DNA of 12,917 nt, from assembly GCA_007116205.1 (NCBI GenBank), contig SKIY01000070.1, forward strand, positions 1-12,917. The letters are read 5' to 3'. The notes beneath the pieces are model-generated. The model was not told the DNA's origin, made no database searches, and worked only from the letters and a program-made list of their open reading frames with translations. This DNA is from Candidatus Izemoplasma sp. GTDB lineage: Bacteria > Bacillota_I > Bacilli_A > Izemoplasmatales > Izemoplasmataceae. This document shows positions 1-7,727 of this stretch, one piece after another. A program made the translations under genes and the position numbers. The stretch's first letter is position 1; each line of letters begins with the position of its first letter.

Positions 1-637
1 CACCTAAACTACCACCGATGGCCATATTCATTATCAAATAAAATGCTTCATCGAACGGCCAGCCTTTCGGGGTTGCATCTTTACCGTCTTCACCCCGGGT
101 ATATTGAGCCACCAAGGCATCATCAATATAGTACGTAATTTTTCCATCTTCCCAGTGCAATGAGTACTTATGGAACTGATCAGCAATGCCATCGATCGTG
201 ATTGTCGTTTCGTATTGTTCTTGCAAACGGTGATTGTATTTCTCTGTATGCACACAACAATACACCTTATTCAACGCATTACCAGTATGTTCCATAATAT
301 CGATTTCACCACTTTTTGGCCACCCTCCAAATCGTCTTTCTTGAGGCATCATCCATAAAGCAGGCCATGTTCCTTTACCACTTGGTACTTTCGCAATAAT
401 ATCAATCTTTCCATACTTAAAATAAAACTTATCCCGCGTATTAAGACGCACACTTTTAACGGCTTCATCATCTTTAGTTGCTTTGATAACTAACCCTTCA
501 TCAAAATACAAGTTTTCTGGGGTATCGACATAATGTTGAATTTCATTATTCGCCCATTTTTCGCCAACTTCGACGTTCCATATACTTCTATCCAACGTTT
601 TACTGTTTTTAAAATCAAAATGTTTAATGAGTTTCAT
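1..637 (-). CDS. Leaderless GH16 endo-beta-1,3-glucanase-like enzyme, 3' end cut by window edge
   Basis: A frame opens at ATG 637 and stays open for 212 codons to the left edge, so the C-terminus is missing. The product is a glycoside hydrolase family 16 protein. The catalytic signature GEIDIMEH lies at residues 110-117, giving E111 as nucleophile, D113 as assisting residue and E116 as acid/base by family knowledge. Family blocks NNEIQHY (30-36), WPALWMMP (91-98) and WPFDEAFYLIMN (193-204) are also present, the set typical of bacterial laminarinases. The protein begins MKLIKHFDFK and enters the fold at once, with no signal peptide or lipobox, so a cytoplasmic location is inferred. AAAGGAG sits 5 nt before the ATG and supports this start. 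The gene follows the LacI gene by 18 bp, in the same operon. A likely job is cutting imported laminari-oligosaccharides. Licheninase or another GH16 specificity cannot be excluded. The family call is secure; the substrate is less so. Confidence 0.9.
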   Translation of the reverse strand, partial: MKLIKHFDFKNSKTLDRSIWNVEVGEKWANNEIQHYVDTPENLYFDEGLVIKATKDDEAVKSVRLNTRDKFYFKYGKIDIIAKVPSGKGTWPALWMMPQERRFGGWPKSGEIDIMEHTGNALNKVYCCVHTEKYNHRLQEQYETTITIDGIADQFHKYSLHWEDGKITYYIDDALVAQYTRGEDGKDATPKGWPFDEAFYLIMNMAIGGSLG

Positions 638-642
638 AGTTG

Positions 643-649
643 CTCCTTT
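643..649 (-). promoter_or_regulatory. Ribosome binding site of the leaderless GH16 gene
   Basis: AAAGGAG on the minus strand, 5 nt upstream of ATG 637. It fixes the start of the second GH16 gene at 637 and so supports the absence of a signal peptide. Upstream extension of the gene would run into the LacI stop region at 656-658. Confidence 0.75.
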
Positions 650-655
650 AAAAAA

Positions 656-1672
656 TTATTTTAGTACTCTCGTTGTTTCCCCATTAATTAAATACGTATC
701 CACAGTGACCGTTTCACCCGCCATGTCTGGCGTTTTCGCATCGATTAACTGTATCATTTTTCGCGCGGCAATTTCACCCATTTTACGCGCATCTTGACGA
801 ATGGTTGTCAGTCGTGGACTAATCAGTTGACCTACGTCAATCCCGTCAAACCCAACAATTGAGAAATCCTCTGGCACTTTTTTTCCTGCCTCGCGAATCG
901 CCTTAATCGCACCAATTGCAACCATATCAGAAGCACAAAAAACAGCAGTAGGTAAATCTTCAAGCTGTAAAATCTTTTTCATGGCGCGGTACCCATCTTC
1001 TTTTGAGAAAAATGCACCTGAGACTAAGTATTGACTCGGAACATCTAGACCGATTTGCTTCATATACCGTTCAAAAGCATCTTTGCGTGTCCCACCAATA
1101 AAGGTTGTTTGATCGCCATAAATATGCGCAATTTTAGTATGCCCTAGCGCATGTAAAAAATCGATGCCTTGATGCATACCTTCTTCATTATTTGACGTTA
1201 CCGTCACTGAAGTATCTACTGAATAATCAATAATAACTACCGGTATTTTTGATTGATACAGTTCTAACATCTCTTCACTATTAAAATCTTCACATAAAAC
1301 AAGAATCCCTTCGACTTGTTTACGTTTAGAATGTTCCAAATACGACCCGTTTTGCTTCCCCATACTTTTTGCTAAAAACATAATGTCGTATCCATGTGCT
1401 TCAATCGTACTTTTAAAACTTTCTAAAATCTTCGCAAACAACGGATGTTGTAAGCCTTGATTGGTGATTTCTTCAAAGATAATTCCTAACGTATTCGAGC
1501 GATGCGTCTTTAAAGAACGCGCTGAGGAGTTTGGTACATACCCCATGTCGCTACATAATTTTAATACTTTCTCACGGGTTGCTGGTGAAATATCCGTATA
1601 ATTATTTAATACTTTTGAAACCGTTGCTACACTAAATCCAGAGTGCTTTGAGATATCCTTAATCGTTACCAT
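656..1672 (-). CDS. LacI/GalR-family transcriptional repressor
   Basis: A 338-residue protein, normal length for the family. Residues 3-22 form the LacI helix-turn-helix (TIKDISKHSGFSVATVSKVL). The hinge-helix region NSSARSLKTHRS lies at 48-59, with the minor-groove leucine at about L54. Residues 60-338 match the periplasmic-binding-protein-like effector domain, including CASDMVAIG (246-254) and SIVGFDGIDV (271-280). By family knowledge it binds a palindromic operator as a dimer and is released or recruited by a sugar ligand. The location between two GH16 genes suggests a beta-glucan-derived oligosaccharide as ligand (inference). The ATG directly abuts the TAA of the upstream laminarinase gene (TAAATG). 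The ribosome binding region is a G-rich stretch (AAGGTGGGGG) inside the end of that gene. No operator is visible in the tiny intergenic gaps, so its target is probably upstream of the window or elsewhere. Confidence 0.95.
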   Translation of the reverse strand: MVTIKDISKHSGFSVATVSKVLNNYTDISPATREKVLKLCSDMGYVPNSSARSLKTHRSNTLGIIFEEITNQGLQHPLFAKILESFKSTIEAHGYDIMFLAKSMGKQNGSYLEHSKRKQVEGILVLCEDFNSEEMLELYQSKIPVVIIDYSVDTSVTVTSNNEEGMHQGIDFLHALGHTKIAHIYGDQTTFIGGTRKDAFERYMKQIGLDVPSQYLVSGAFFSKEDGYRAMKKILQLEDLPTAVFCASDMVAIGAIKAIREAGKKVPEDFSIVGFDGIDVGQLISPRLTTIRQDARKMGEIAARKMIQLIDAKTPDMAGETVTVDTYLINGETTRVLK

Positions 1673-3286
1673 TTAATCCCCCACCTTTATAAACTCAAAA
1701 TAATCAATGTTAAATCCGCCTTCGCTTGCACGCAAGCGAAACGTAACAACACCAGCTTCTAAATCAAAAGCTTCACTCGTAACCGTAGTCCATGTTTGCG
1801 TGCCACCAGTATTTGGTACATCCGTCACCGCTAAGACAAAGCGTGTCCGTCCAAACAAAGAAATTTCACCGACACCGTCTACACTTGAAACACGGTAGCG
1901 AATTTGATAAGTGCCACTCTCTGGCACCTCTAAAATATACTCCATATAATCCATCGTGTCAATATCGCCAACGTACGCAATATCATTCGCTTCATAAACA
2001 CGAATACCAGACATCGCATCAAAAGATGCCGCTTGAATGCGATCTAACACAGACCTAACCGTTTCAGTCCTTGCTGCCGTATTACGCATCGAACTGGTTT
2101 GACCTTTAAAATCAACCGCTTCAACACCAATCACATAATCGGTGTTTGGGTGAAGCCCATGAATTCTAAACGCGTTTAATGTCGTTTCGCCAACTTTATT
2201 CCCATCCACATAAATATTATAGTGTTTAACCATAACATCATGTTCTGCAGGCGACCATTTAAACCGAATACTCTCGTATGTTGTATCCTGTATAACAACA
2301 CCACCCACTTGACTTGGCGCATCTTCTGTTAAACCTGCATAATCTTTTTGATATACACGAACATACTCAACTTCCATAGTTTGTGGGAAAATGCTGTCAT
2401 CGATACCACGTGCACCACCCCAGTCACCACCTACAGCAACATTTAATATCAAATGAAACCGTTGATCAAAAGGCCATGCATCACTGTTTTTCGTAAAGAT
2501 GTTGGTATCTGGGTTATAGTCAAACTGTGCAAACATTTCGCCATCAATAAAAAGTTCAATTTTTCCTGGTTCCCAAATCATCTCATAAAGATGAAATTGA
2601 TCTTCCACTGTCGGAAGTGTTCGCGTGTAGCCAATTTGCGTACCCATACCATGGTTGTATGCGCCTGTATGTATCGTCCCGTGGACAACGCCTGGGTCAT
2701 ATCCGACATATTCCATAATATCGATTTCACCACTCGCTGGCCAAGTCCCATAAACAACATCCGTCGGCAACATCCAAATTGCTGGCCAAAGCCCGCGACC
2801 ACTCGGCATTTTAGCGCTTACTTGAACACGCCCATAAAGCCAATCACCACGGTACTTCGTAACCAAGCGTGCAGACGTATAATGACTTCCTTGATACGAC
2901 TCTTTAATTGCTTGTATATGTAAAATACCATCTTCAATATACACATTATCTAAGCGTTCGCGCGTATAGTGTTGTAGTTCATTATTTCCCCAACCACCAA
3001 TACCTGTACCCGCGTCATACGCCCATAAATCCGGATTTGGTAAGCCATCCTCATCAAACTCATCACACCACACTGGTTGCCAGTCATCGATGTTTTCTAA
3101 ATAATCACATCGCTCCGGTACCAATCCGCGTGGGTCATAAGTATCTACGGGGTCACCATTATCTGGATCTGGATCAACATCGCCATTATCTGGATCCGGA
3201 TCTTGATCATTATCAGACGTTTCACCGCATGCAAAAAGCACAAACACAAGTGATAACGTTATTATTGTTAATAAAAATTTACGCAT
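1673..3286 (-). CDS. Secreted laminarinase lipoprotein: GH16 + FnIII + CBM6
   Basis: A 537-residue surface enzyme predicted to hydrolyse beta-1,3-glucan. A lipoprotein signal (MRKFLLTII...) ends in lipobox LFAC with C20 as the lipidated residue. An acidic linker with two DPDPDNGD units follows (about 21-48). The GH16 catalytic domain spans about 68-314. It carries GWGNNELQHY (98-107), GLWPAIWMLP (165-174) and the signature GEIDIMEY (186-193), with E187 the expected nucleophile, D189 the assisting residue and E192 the acid/base. Residues about 323-408 look like a fibronectin type III module (NTDYVIGVEAVD at 381-392). Residues about 416-534 match CBM6, with GGTQTWTTV (494-502), LEAGVVTFRLR (509-519) and GGFNIDYFEF (523-532). 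CBM6 modules in such enzymes often bind beta-1,3-glucan. GGAGAG lies 8 nt before the ATG, and the start is 5 bp after the upstream permease stop. The all-around domain match makes laminarinase likely; exact specificity is inferred. Confidence 0.93.
   Translation of the reverse strand: MRKFLLTIITLSLVFVLFACGETSDNDQDPDPDNGDVDPDPDNGDPVDTYDPRGLVPERCDYLENIDDWQPVWCDEFDEDGLPNPDLWAYDAGTGIGGWGNNELQHYTRERLDNVYIEDGILHIQAIKESYQGSHYTSARLVTKYRGDWLYGRVQVSAKMPSGRGLWPAIWMLPTDVVYGTWPASGEIDIMEYVGYDPGVVHGTIHTGAYNHGMGTQIGYTRTLPTVEDQFHLYEMIWEPGKIELFIDGEMFAQFDYNPDTNIFTKNSDAWPFDQRFHLILNVAVGGDWGGARGIDDSIFPQTMEVEYVRVYQKDYAGLTEDAPSQVGGVVIQDTTYESIRFKWSPAEHDVMVKHYNIYVDGNKVGETTLNAFRIHGLHPNTDYVIGVEAVDFKGQTSSMRNTAARTETVRSVLDRIQAASFDAMSGIRVYEANDIAYVGDIDTMDYMEYILEVPESGTYQIRYRVSSVDGVGEISLFGRTRFVLAVTDVPNTGGTQTWTTVTSEAFDLEAGVVTFRLRASEGGFNIDYFEFIKVGD
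3156..3202. repeat. Tandem 27-bp-period repeat encoding an acidic DPDPDNGD linker
   Basis: Two 20-bp copies, at 3156-3175 and 3183-3202, differ at one base and are spaced 27 bp apart. On the minus strand they encode DPDPDNGDV and DPDPDNGDP, residues 29-46 of the laminarinase lipoprotein. The tract lies between the lipidated cysteine and the catalytic domain and probably acts as a flexible acidic tether. Its period is a multiple of three, so copy-number change would keep the frame. Confidence 0.85.
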
Positions 3287-3291
3287 TCTAT

Positions 3292-4299
3292 CTACTCTCC
3301 AGTAATACCTGTCTTATCAATACTTTCAACAAAGTATCTTTGTGTAAAGAAATACAAAATTAATAATGGTAAAATGGTTAAAACATTTCCTGCTAGACGA
3401 ATCGCTTGTGACAACTCATATGCCGGACTACCGACAGGGAAATTATCAACCGCGTTGATATATTGGCTGATTCTAAGTGGTAACGGCAAATATCCAGCCC
3501 CAGGGGTTTCTGCCGCAATAACCCACTGATCTGCTAAGTAAATCCCGCTTAGCAATGTTTCATTATAATACCAAACAAAACTAAATAAGAAGACAATAAT
3601 AATCGCCGGTACAGCGAGCGGTATAGCAATCTTCATAAACACTTGAAGCGGCGTTGCACCATCAAGCTGCGCTGATTCTTCTAATACTTTTGGAATCATT
3701 TTGAAAAACGAATAAAAGATTAAAATATAAATAGCGCCATTTAATCCTTGTCCTAAAATCGCTGGGTAAATAAATGCACGCACCGTTCCTAATAACTGGT
3801 AATTAGCAAACATACGGAACGTTGGCCACATCGTAATTTGTGGTGGAATAATAAAAGTCACTAACAATAAAACCATTAACGTGCGTTTAAATGGAAAATT
3901 ATATTTTGCAAATCCATAGCCAATAAACGCACTAGACACTGTCGCCGCTACCGCAGGCATCGCCGCTAATACAAAAGCATTCCAGAGTGCTCTTGGGTAG
4001 TTCACCCCTTGCCAAACAATGCGGTAATTTTCCCAGTTCAGTGCCGATGGAATCCAACGCACAGATGCGCTAATAATATCTGAAGACGTCATAAAGCTAT
4101 TTGCGACCATAAACAACATAGGATAGAGATAAATATACGATAAACTAATCAATAGTACATAAAGGAAAACCTTATAAATAAGTCCATCTGTAAATTTTCG
4201 ACCCATCAAGTGAAATCTCAATTTCGACTTCGCTTTATCCGTAAACTCCGACGTTTCTTGTTTAGAAACATATGCTTTAAATTTCGTCATCATGCCCAT
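3292..4299 (-). CDS. Carbohydrate ABC transporter permease, MalG/UgpE type (second pair)
   Basis: A 335-residue inner-membrane permease of the binding-protein-dependent (CUT1-like) class. Six hydrophobic segments are expected, starting near residues 44-68. The ATPase-coupling EAA loop lies at about 207-231, beginning EESAQLDGATPLQVFMKIAI, with the conserved D-G-A and terminal proline. The C-terminus ends in FVESIDKTGITGE. An N-terminal cytoplasmic stretch of about 40 residues is charged and longer than in the first-pair partner. A large polar segment near 250-295 separates two membrane segments and may face outside. ATG 4299 follows the TAG of the partner permease with no gap. AGGTGA a few bases upstream favours it over the in-frame ATG codons just downstream. 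It should form the channel with the protein encoded at 5364-4300. No ATP-binding subunit is encoded here, so a shared MsmX/UgpC-type ATPase elsewhere is likely. The substrate is inferred from context only. Confidence 0.92.
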   Translation of the reverse strand: MGMMTKFKAYVSKQETSEFTDKAKSKLRFHLMGRKFTDGLIYKVFLYVLLISLSYIYLYPMLFMVANSFMTSSDIISASVRWIPSALNWENYRIVWQGVNYPRALWNAFVLAAMPAVAATVSSAFIGYGFAKYNFPFKRTLMVLLLVTFIIPPQITMWPTFRMFANYQLLGTVRAFIYPAILGQGLNGAIYILIFYSFFKMIPKVLEESAQLDGATPLQVFMKIAIPLAVPAIIIVFLFSFVWYYNETLLSGIYLADQWVIAAETPGAGYLPLPLRISQYINAVDNFPVGSPAYELSQAIRLAGNVLTILPLLILYFFTQRYFVESIDKTGITGE

Positions 4300-5364
4300 C
4301 TATCTCACCTTCCTTCTAATTGATGTAATACCAACGAAGAACAAAATGATCAGCGACATTACTAAGAAGAAAATCCAAGCGAGTGCAGACCCATAACCAA
4401 AGCCTGTCATCAATGATGGCCGTGGTGGTCCAAAGAGCACACCACGAATATATTCAATCACTTCATTAAAGTTCGTAAAATCACCAGTTTCACTCGTAAT
4501 ACTAAATACGCTCATAGTAACAACTGTATAAATAATCGTAATCGTAATTAATGGCATAATCGATGGTAACGTAATTTTCCAAAAAGACTCCCATGGTCCT
4601 GCGCCATCAATCATCGCTGCTTCATAGACTGATTTATCTATTTTTTGTAAGCCAGCTAAAAAGATTAATATTTGAATTCCCGAAAACCATAAAATAAATA
4701 ATATTTGCTCAAACAATAGTTGAATAGGATTCGCTAAAACATTACCCACATTATCAATAATCAGATCAATCACCGTAAACTCAGAAATTGATGGTAGCGT
4801 GGTGACACCTTGTCGAACCAACACTTCCATAAAAGGTCCTGAAGCAATAATAACAGGCAAGAAGAAAATAGTCCGCCAAGCGCCCCGACCTCTAATATTT
4901 TGATTAATTATTAATGCCACAATCAATGCAAAAACAATTGTCACCGGGACATTGAGAAGAATCTGTAAGGTATACTCAATTAACAACCCTGTAAACTGTG
5001 TATCGCGAAGAAACGCTGCTTGATAATTCGCAATCCCGACAAAAGTCATATTTAAATCGCCACCATCAAGTGACACATTAAAAAACGTTAAATATAGCGT
5101 ATAAAAAACCGGATACAATGCAAATATTAAAAATCCAATAATCCAAAGCATAATAAACATATACCCAACGGTACTTTCACGACGCTTATTGGTTATTTTA
5201 ATGCGAATAAACCTAAACAAAACAAGGTGTGTAAAAGTAGTGTTCAATATAAAATTATGCGTCAAACGATACTTAACTTTATCCACAAAGCGTAAAAATG
5301 GACCTTCATAAAATCGTTTAACTTTATGCAGTAACGCTTTAATTTTATCTATAAAGCCTTTCAT
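4300..5364 (-). CDS. Sugar ABC transporter permease, MalF/UgpA type, with long basic N-terminal extension (second pair)
   Basis: A 354-residue CUT1-type permease. The transmembrane core begins at about residue 67 (TVGYMFIMLWIIGFLIFALY) and continues to about 346. The EAA loop lies at 247-271, beginning YEAAMIDGAGPWESFWKITL, with the conserved alanines, D-G-A and proline, and is the expected docking site for the ATPase. Residues 1-66 form an unusual cytoplasmic leader, rich in Lys and Arg, with amphipathic-looking stretches such as IDKIKALLHKVKRF (5-18). Typical relatives begin much nearer to their first membrane segment. The ATG overlaps the TGA of the upstream DUF5696 gene by 4 bp (ATGA), which suggests translational coupling. 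AAGGGGTG lies a few bases upstream. It should pair with the next permease (4299-3292). Substrate is not readable from the sequence; beta-glucan oligosaccharide is inferred from neighbours. Confidence 0.92.
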   Translation of the reverse strand: MKGFIDKIKALLHKVKRFYEGPFLRFVDKVKYRLTHNFILNTTFTHLVLFRFIRIKITNKRRESTVGYMFIMLWIIGFLIFALYPVFYTLYLTFFNVSLDGGDLNMTFVGIANYQAAFLRDTQFTGLLIEYTLQILLNVPVTIVFALIVALIINQNIRGRGAWRTIFFLPVIIASGPFMEVLVRQGVTTLPSISEFTVIDLIIDNVGNVLANPIQLLFEQILFILWFSGIQILIFLAGLQKIDKSVYEAAMIDGAGPWESFWKITLPSIMPLITITIIYTVVTMSVFSITSETGDFTNFNEVIEYIRGVLFGPPRPSLMTGFGYGSALAWIFFLVMSLIILFFVGITSIRRKVR

Positions 5365-7727
5365 GATGTCACCCCTTTAACATAATAATCAAGCGGTGAT
5401 ACATCCGTTCCAAAGTAATCATAACTACTTTGCGTATAATTAACAATAATTGCAACACCATTACTGTAAGTGACTTTAATAACCCCAAGCTCTAAAACCT
5501 CACGCGACGTGATACTTTCACCAATCACATGATTTAATGCTTCACTTACAAAGGTATATTGTTCAAGGATGTTAGAAGACCAAATCGAAAACTGCGTTGA
5601 AAAATACTGTTCAATATCCGTCCCTAATAACATACTCGCACGCTGTTCGCTTAATATAAATGATGGGTTAATTCCAAAATCAACAAGCATTAGCAACTGC
5701 GATTTCCCTAAACTGTTAAAATTCAAAAACTGACTATACAGTTCCATATGCCCTCTTAAAACAATCGGCAAAATTGGTACTAAATCATCGTACATTGTTA
5801 ACTGTGAGTTGTAAAGGGGGGCTTGATAAAAATCTTTCGTGTATTGGTATGCATAAGCATGCGGGTACACGTAGCTCCCAACCCCGTTATAAGCATTCAT
5901 GAGTTTATCATAATGCTCAAAAGCATCTACACGCGTAAACAACTCGCGTCGATAATATGAAAACAGTAAAGATCCCAGCGTTTCAAACATCACACTTGCA
6001 CCTAAATCTTTATAATCCTCTAAATCACTAAGTGCTAAATCATATGAAACTTCTGGATTGAGTAAAGATGTTGTTGGATGGACACATCCCCAACATTCAT
6101 ACTGCAAACGTCTGCGGTTAACACCTAAAGCCGTATCTTGACGTGTCGATACGCGGCTAGCGCTATCGCCAGCAAAAACATAATTGTTTAAAAGCAACAC
6201 TTCATTGTCCTTTGAAATATGTTGAATTAAATCCGTAAAATCACGCGGACTACCCACGCTTCTTTCAAACCTAACTGGACTTGGCAGTTGACCACTATAA
6301 CCACCACGATTCCATCCCATTAAAGAAACACGTTGATTACTAATGCCTTGTTCGTAAAAATAATCATACATCGAAAAGACAGCATCTACAGAACTCATCT
6401 CAACAATACTATTACCAATAAACTGATTTTTTGAATCTGCCATCAAATATTGAAGATGTATTGGTATACGATCTGCATGGCTTTGTAGCCCGTTTAAATG
6501 CCCACGATTGACTAAATACGATTGATAATCTAAAGCCAACCCCACATAATCAGCATCATCATTCACTAAAAAATTGTATCGAACACGAATGTCTGATTGA
6601 TTCAACGTTACTAAACGTCTCGCACTAACCGAACCATCATCACTAAATGACTGACGATACACACCATTATAATCAAACTTAGGATATATAAGATTGTACG
6701 GTTGAAATCCTGCACCGCTTGGATAAGCTAACAAGCGTGCGCTCATTTCACCAGACTCAATAATTCCTAAATACGCCTGTTGATGGACACCGTGTACAGC
6801 CCCAAAAATCGGCATCGAAAGCGGATAGTTAATATCCGTCATACGCTCCGTTACAATACCTAGATTATCGCCATAATACCGTTCATCAAATCGACGCATC
6901 AATTTGCCTTCATTATCTTTATATCGAATTAATGCACCAACACCATCCGGAATAATCATATACCCTGGCGTATCATCCTTATGGGTTGCGCCTAAACCAG
7001 GAAACATCGAAACACTTGCAAGCGAAATGTCTGGATTATAAGTATTAATGCTTTCATAAGGAACCGAAGCAACCAGTCCTTCCTCAGTTAACTCGACAAT
7101 AAACTGCATTTCAATACCTAACTCTGTATAATCCGTATCATTAATAATGCGATCCATATCGTAGCCAGCTCTTCCTTCTAAATAAAACTGATAAAAACGC
7201 TGACATCTACCGACAGGACAATACGCACCTAAATTAAGATCCATAATAATTTTATTATCTTCAACCGTCATATTTTTCGTATAAACAATATCTATTATAC
7301 CAACATCAGCATAGCGCGCATAGTTCCCACTCGTATCTTTGTAGTCTATACTAATCCCACTCGTAAGCGATGAACGTAAATTTTCACTTCGAATATTATC
7401 AATTGCCGTATTCCAAACATACCCGGTACGTTTATCAAGTACTTTAAACGACAATGATTCATCATCCATATAAAGCTCAAAAGTGTCGTTTTCTAACATT
7501 TTTGTATCTGTTGGTCGAACTTGAATGAAATCGGATGGATCAATTTGACGCATGTCTTCTTCTTGCGTGTATCGCGCTGAAGACAACATCGTATTTTCAA
7601 TAAATGGACTCATCGCACCAAAATCACTATTTTGATACCGTATATTATTTTCTGCCGCTGATACAATCGTTGTAAGAAAACCAACGAATAGTAGGACAAT
7701 GAACATCTTTTTAAAAATCGAAAACAC
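5361..7727 (-). CDS. Secreted DUF5696-type protein, possible glycoside hydrolase
   Basis: A 788-residue protein that I place in the DUF5696 group from its overall pattern and gene context. No function is established for it. The N-terminus (MFSIFKKMFIVLLFVGFL...) is a signal peptide with likely cleavage near VSA-A (22-25). There is no lipobox and no C-terminal anchor. Residues about 80-400 look beta-rich and include IIPDGVGALIRY (258-269). Residues about 420-700 alternate beta and alpha elements and include LMGWNRGGYSG (469-479), LLLNNYVFAGD (511-521), VMFETLGSLLFSYY (579-592) and LVDFGINPSFI (681-691). A beta-sandwich followed by a barrel is the layout of several glycoside hydrolases, so an extracellular glycan-acting enzyme is plausible (inference). 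Two cysteine pairs stand out: C170/C175 and C545/C548. The start is GTG, chosen because GGAGGTG ends 7 nt upstream; it lies inside the end of the preceding gene (17-bp overlap). Confidence 0.85.
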   Translation of the reverse strand: MFSIFKKMFIVLLFVGFLTTIVSAAENNIRYQNSDFGAMSPFIENTMLSSARYTQEEDMRQIDPSDFIQVRPTDTKMLENDTFELYMDDESLSFKVLDKRTGYVWNTAIDNIRSENLRSSLTSGISIDYKDTSGNYARYADVGIIDIVYTKNMTVEDNKIIMDLNLGAYCPVGRCQRFYQFYLEGRAGYDMDRIINDTDYTELGIEMQFIVELTEEGLVASVPYESINTYNPDISLASVSMFPGLGATHKDDTPGYMIIPDGVGALIRYKDNEGKLMRRFDERYYGDNLGIVTERMTDINYPLSMPIFGAVHGVHQQAYLGIIESGEMSARLLAYPSGAGFQPYNLIYPKFDYNGVYRQSFSDDGSVSARRLVTLNQSDIRVRYNFLVNDDADYVGLALDYQSYLVNRGHLNGLQSHADRIPIHLQYLMADSKNQFIGNSIVEMSSVDAVFSMYDYFYEQGISNQRVSLMGWNRGGYSGQLPSPVRFERSVGSPRDFTDLIQHISKDNEVLLLNNYVFAGDSASRVSTRQDTALGVNRRRLQYECWGCVHPTTSLLNPEVSYDLALSDLEDYKDLGASVMFETLGSLLFSYYRRELFTRVDAFEHYDKLMNAYNGVGSYVYPHAYAYQYTKDFYQAPLYNSQLTMYDDLVPILPIVLRGHMELYSQFLNFNSLGKSQLLMLVDFGINPSFILSEQRASMLLGTDIEQYFSTQFSIWSSNILEQYTFVSEALNHVIGESITSREVLELGVIKVTYSNGVAIIVNYTQSSYDYFGTDVSPLDYYVKGVTS

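Noticed and set aside
34..255. 73-codon minus-strand frame near the left edge
   Set aside because: It overlaps the GH16 gene in another frame; the GH16 frame has clear catalytic motifs and a ribosome binding site.
638..655. T-rich stretch after the LacI gene as a possible terminator
   Set aside because: There is no hairpin before it, and the next gene's ribosome binding site occupies the gap.
2453..2923. 156-codon plus-strand open frame opposite the laminarinase gene
   Set aside because: It lies wholly antisense to a well-supported GH16 gene, has no recognisable domain, and its composition follows from the reverse of that gene.
2908..3363. 151-codon plus-strand open frame across the laminarinase start
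   Set aside because: It is antisense to the signal peptide, linker and permease end. Its His/Tyr/Pro-rich product is a by-product of the Asp-rich repeat read on the other strand.
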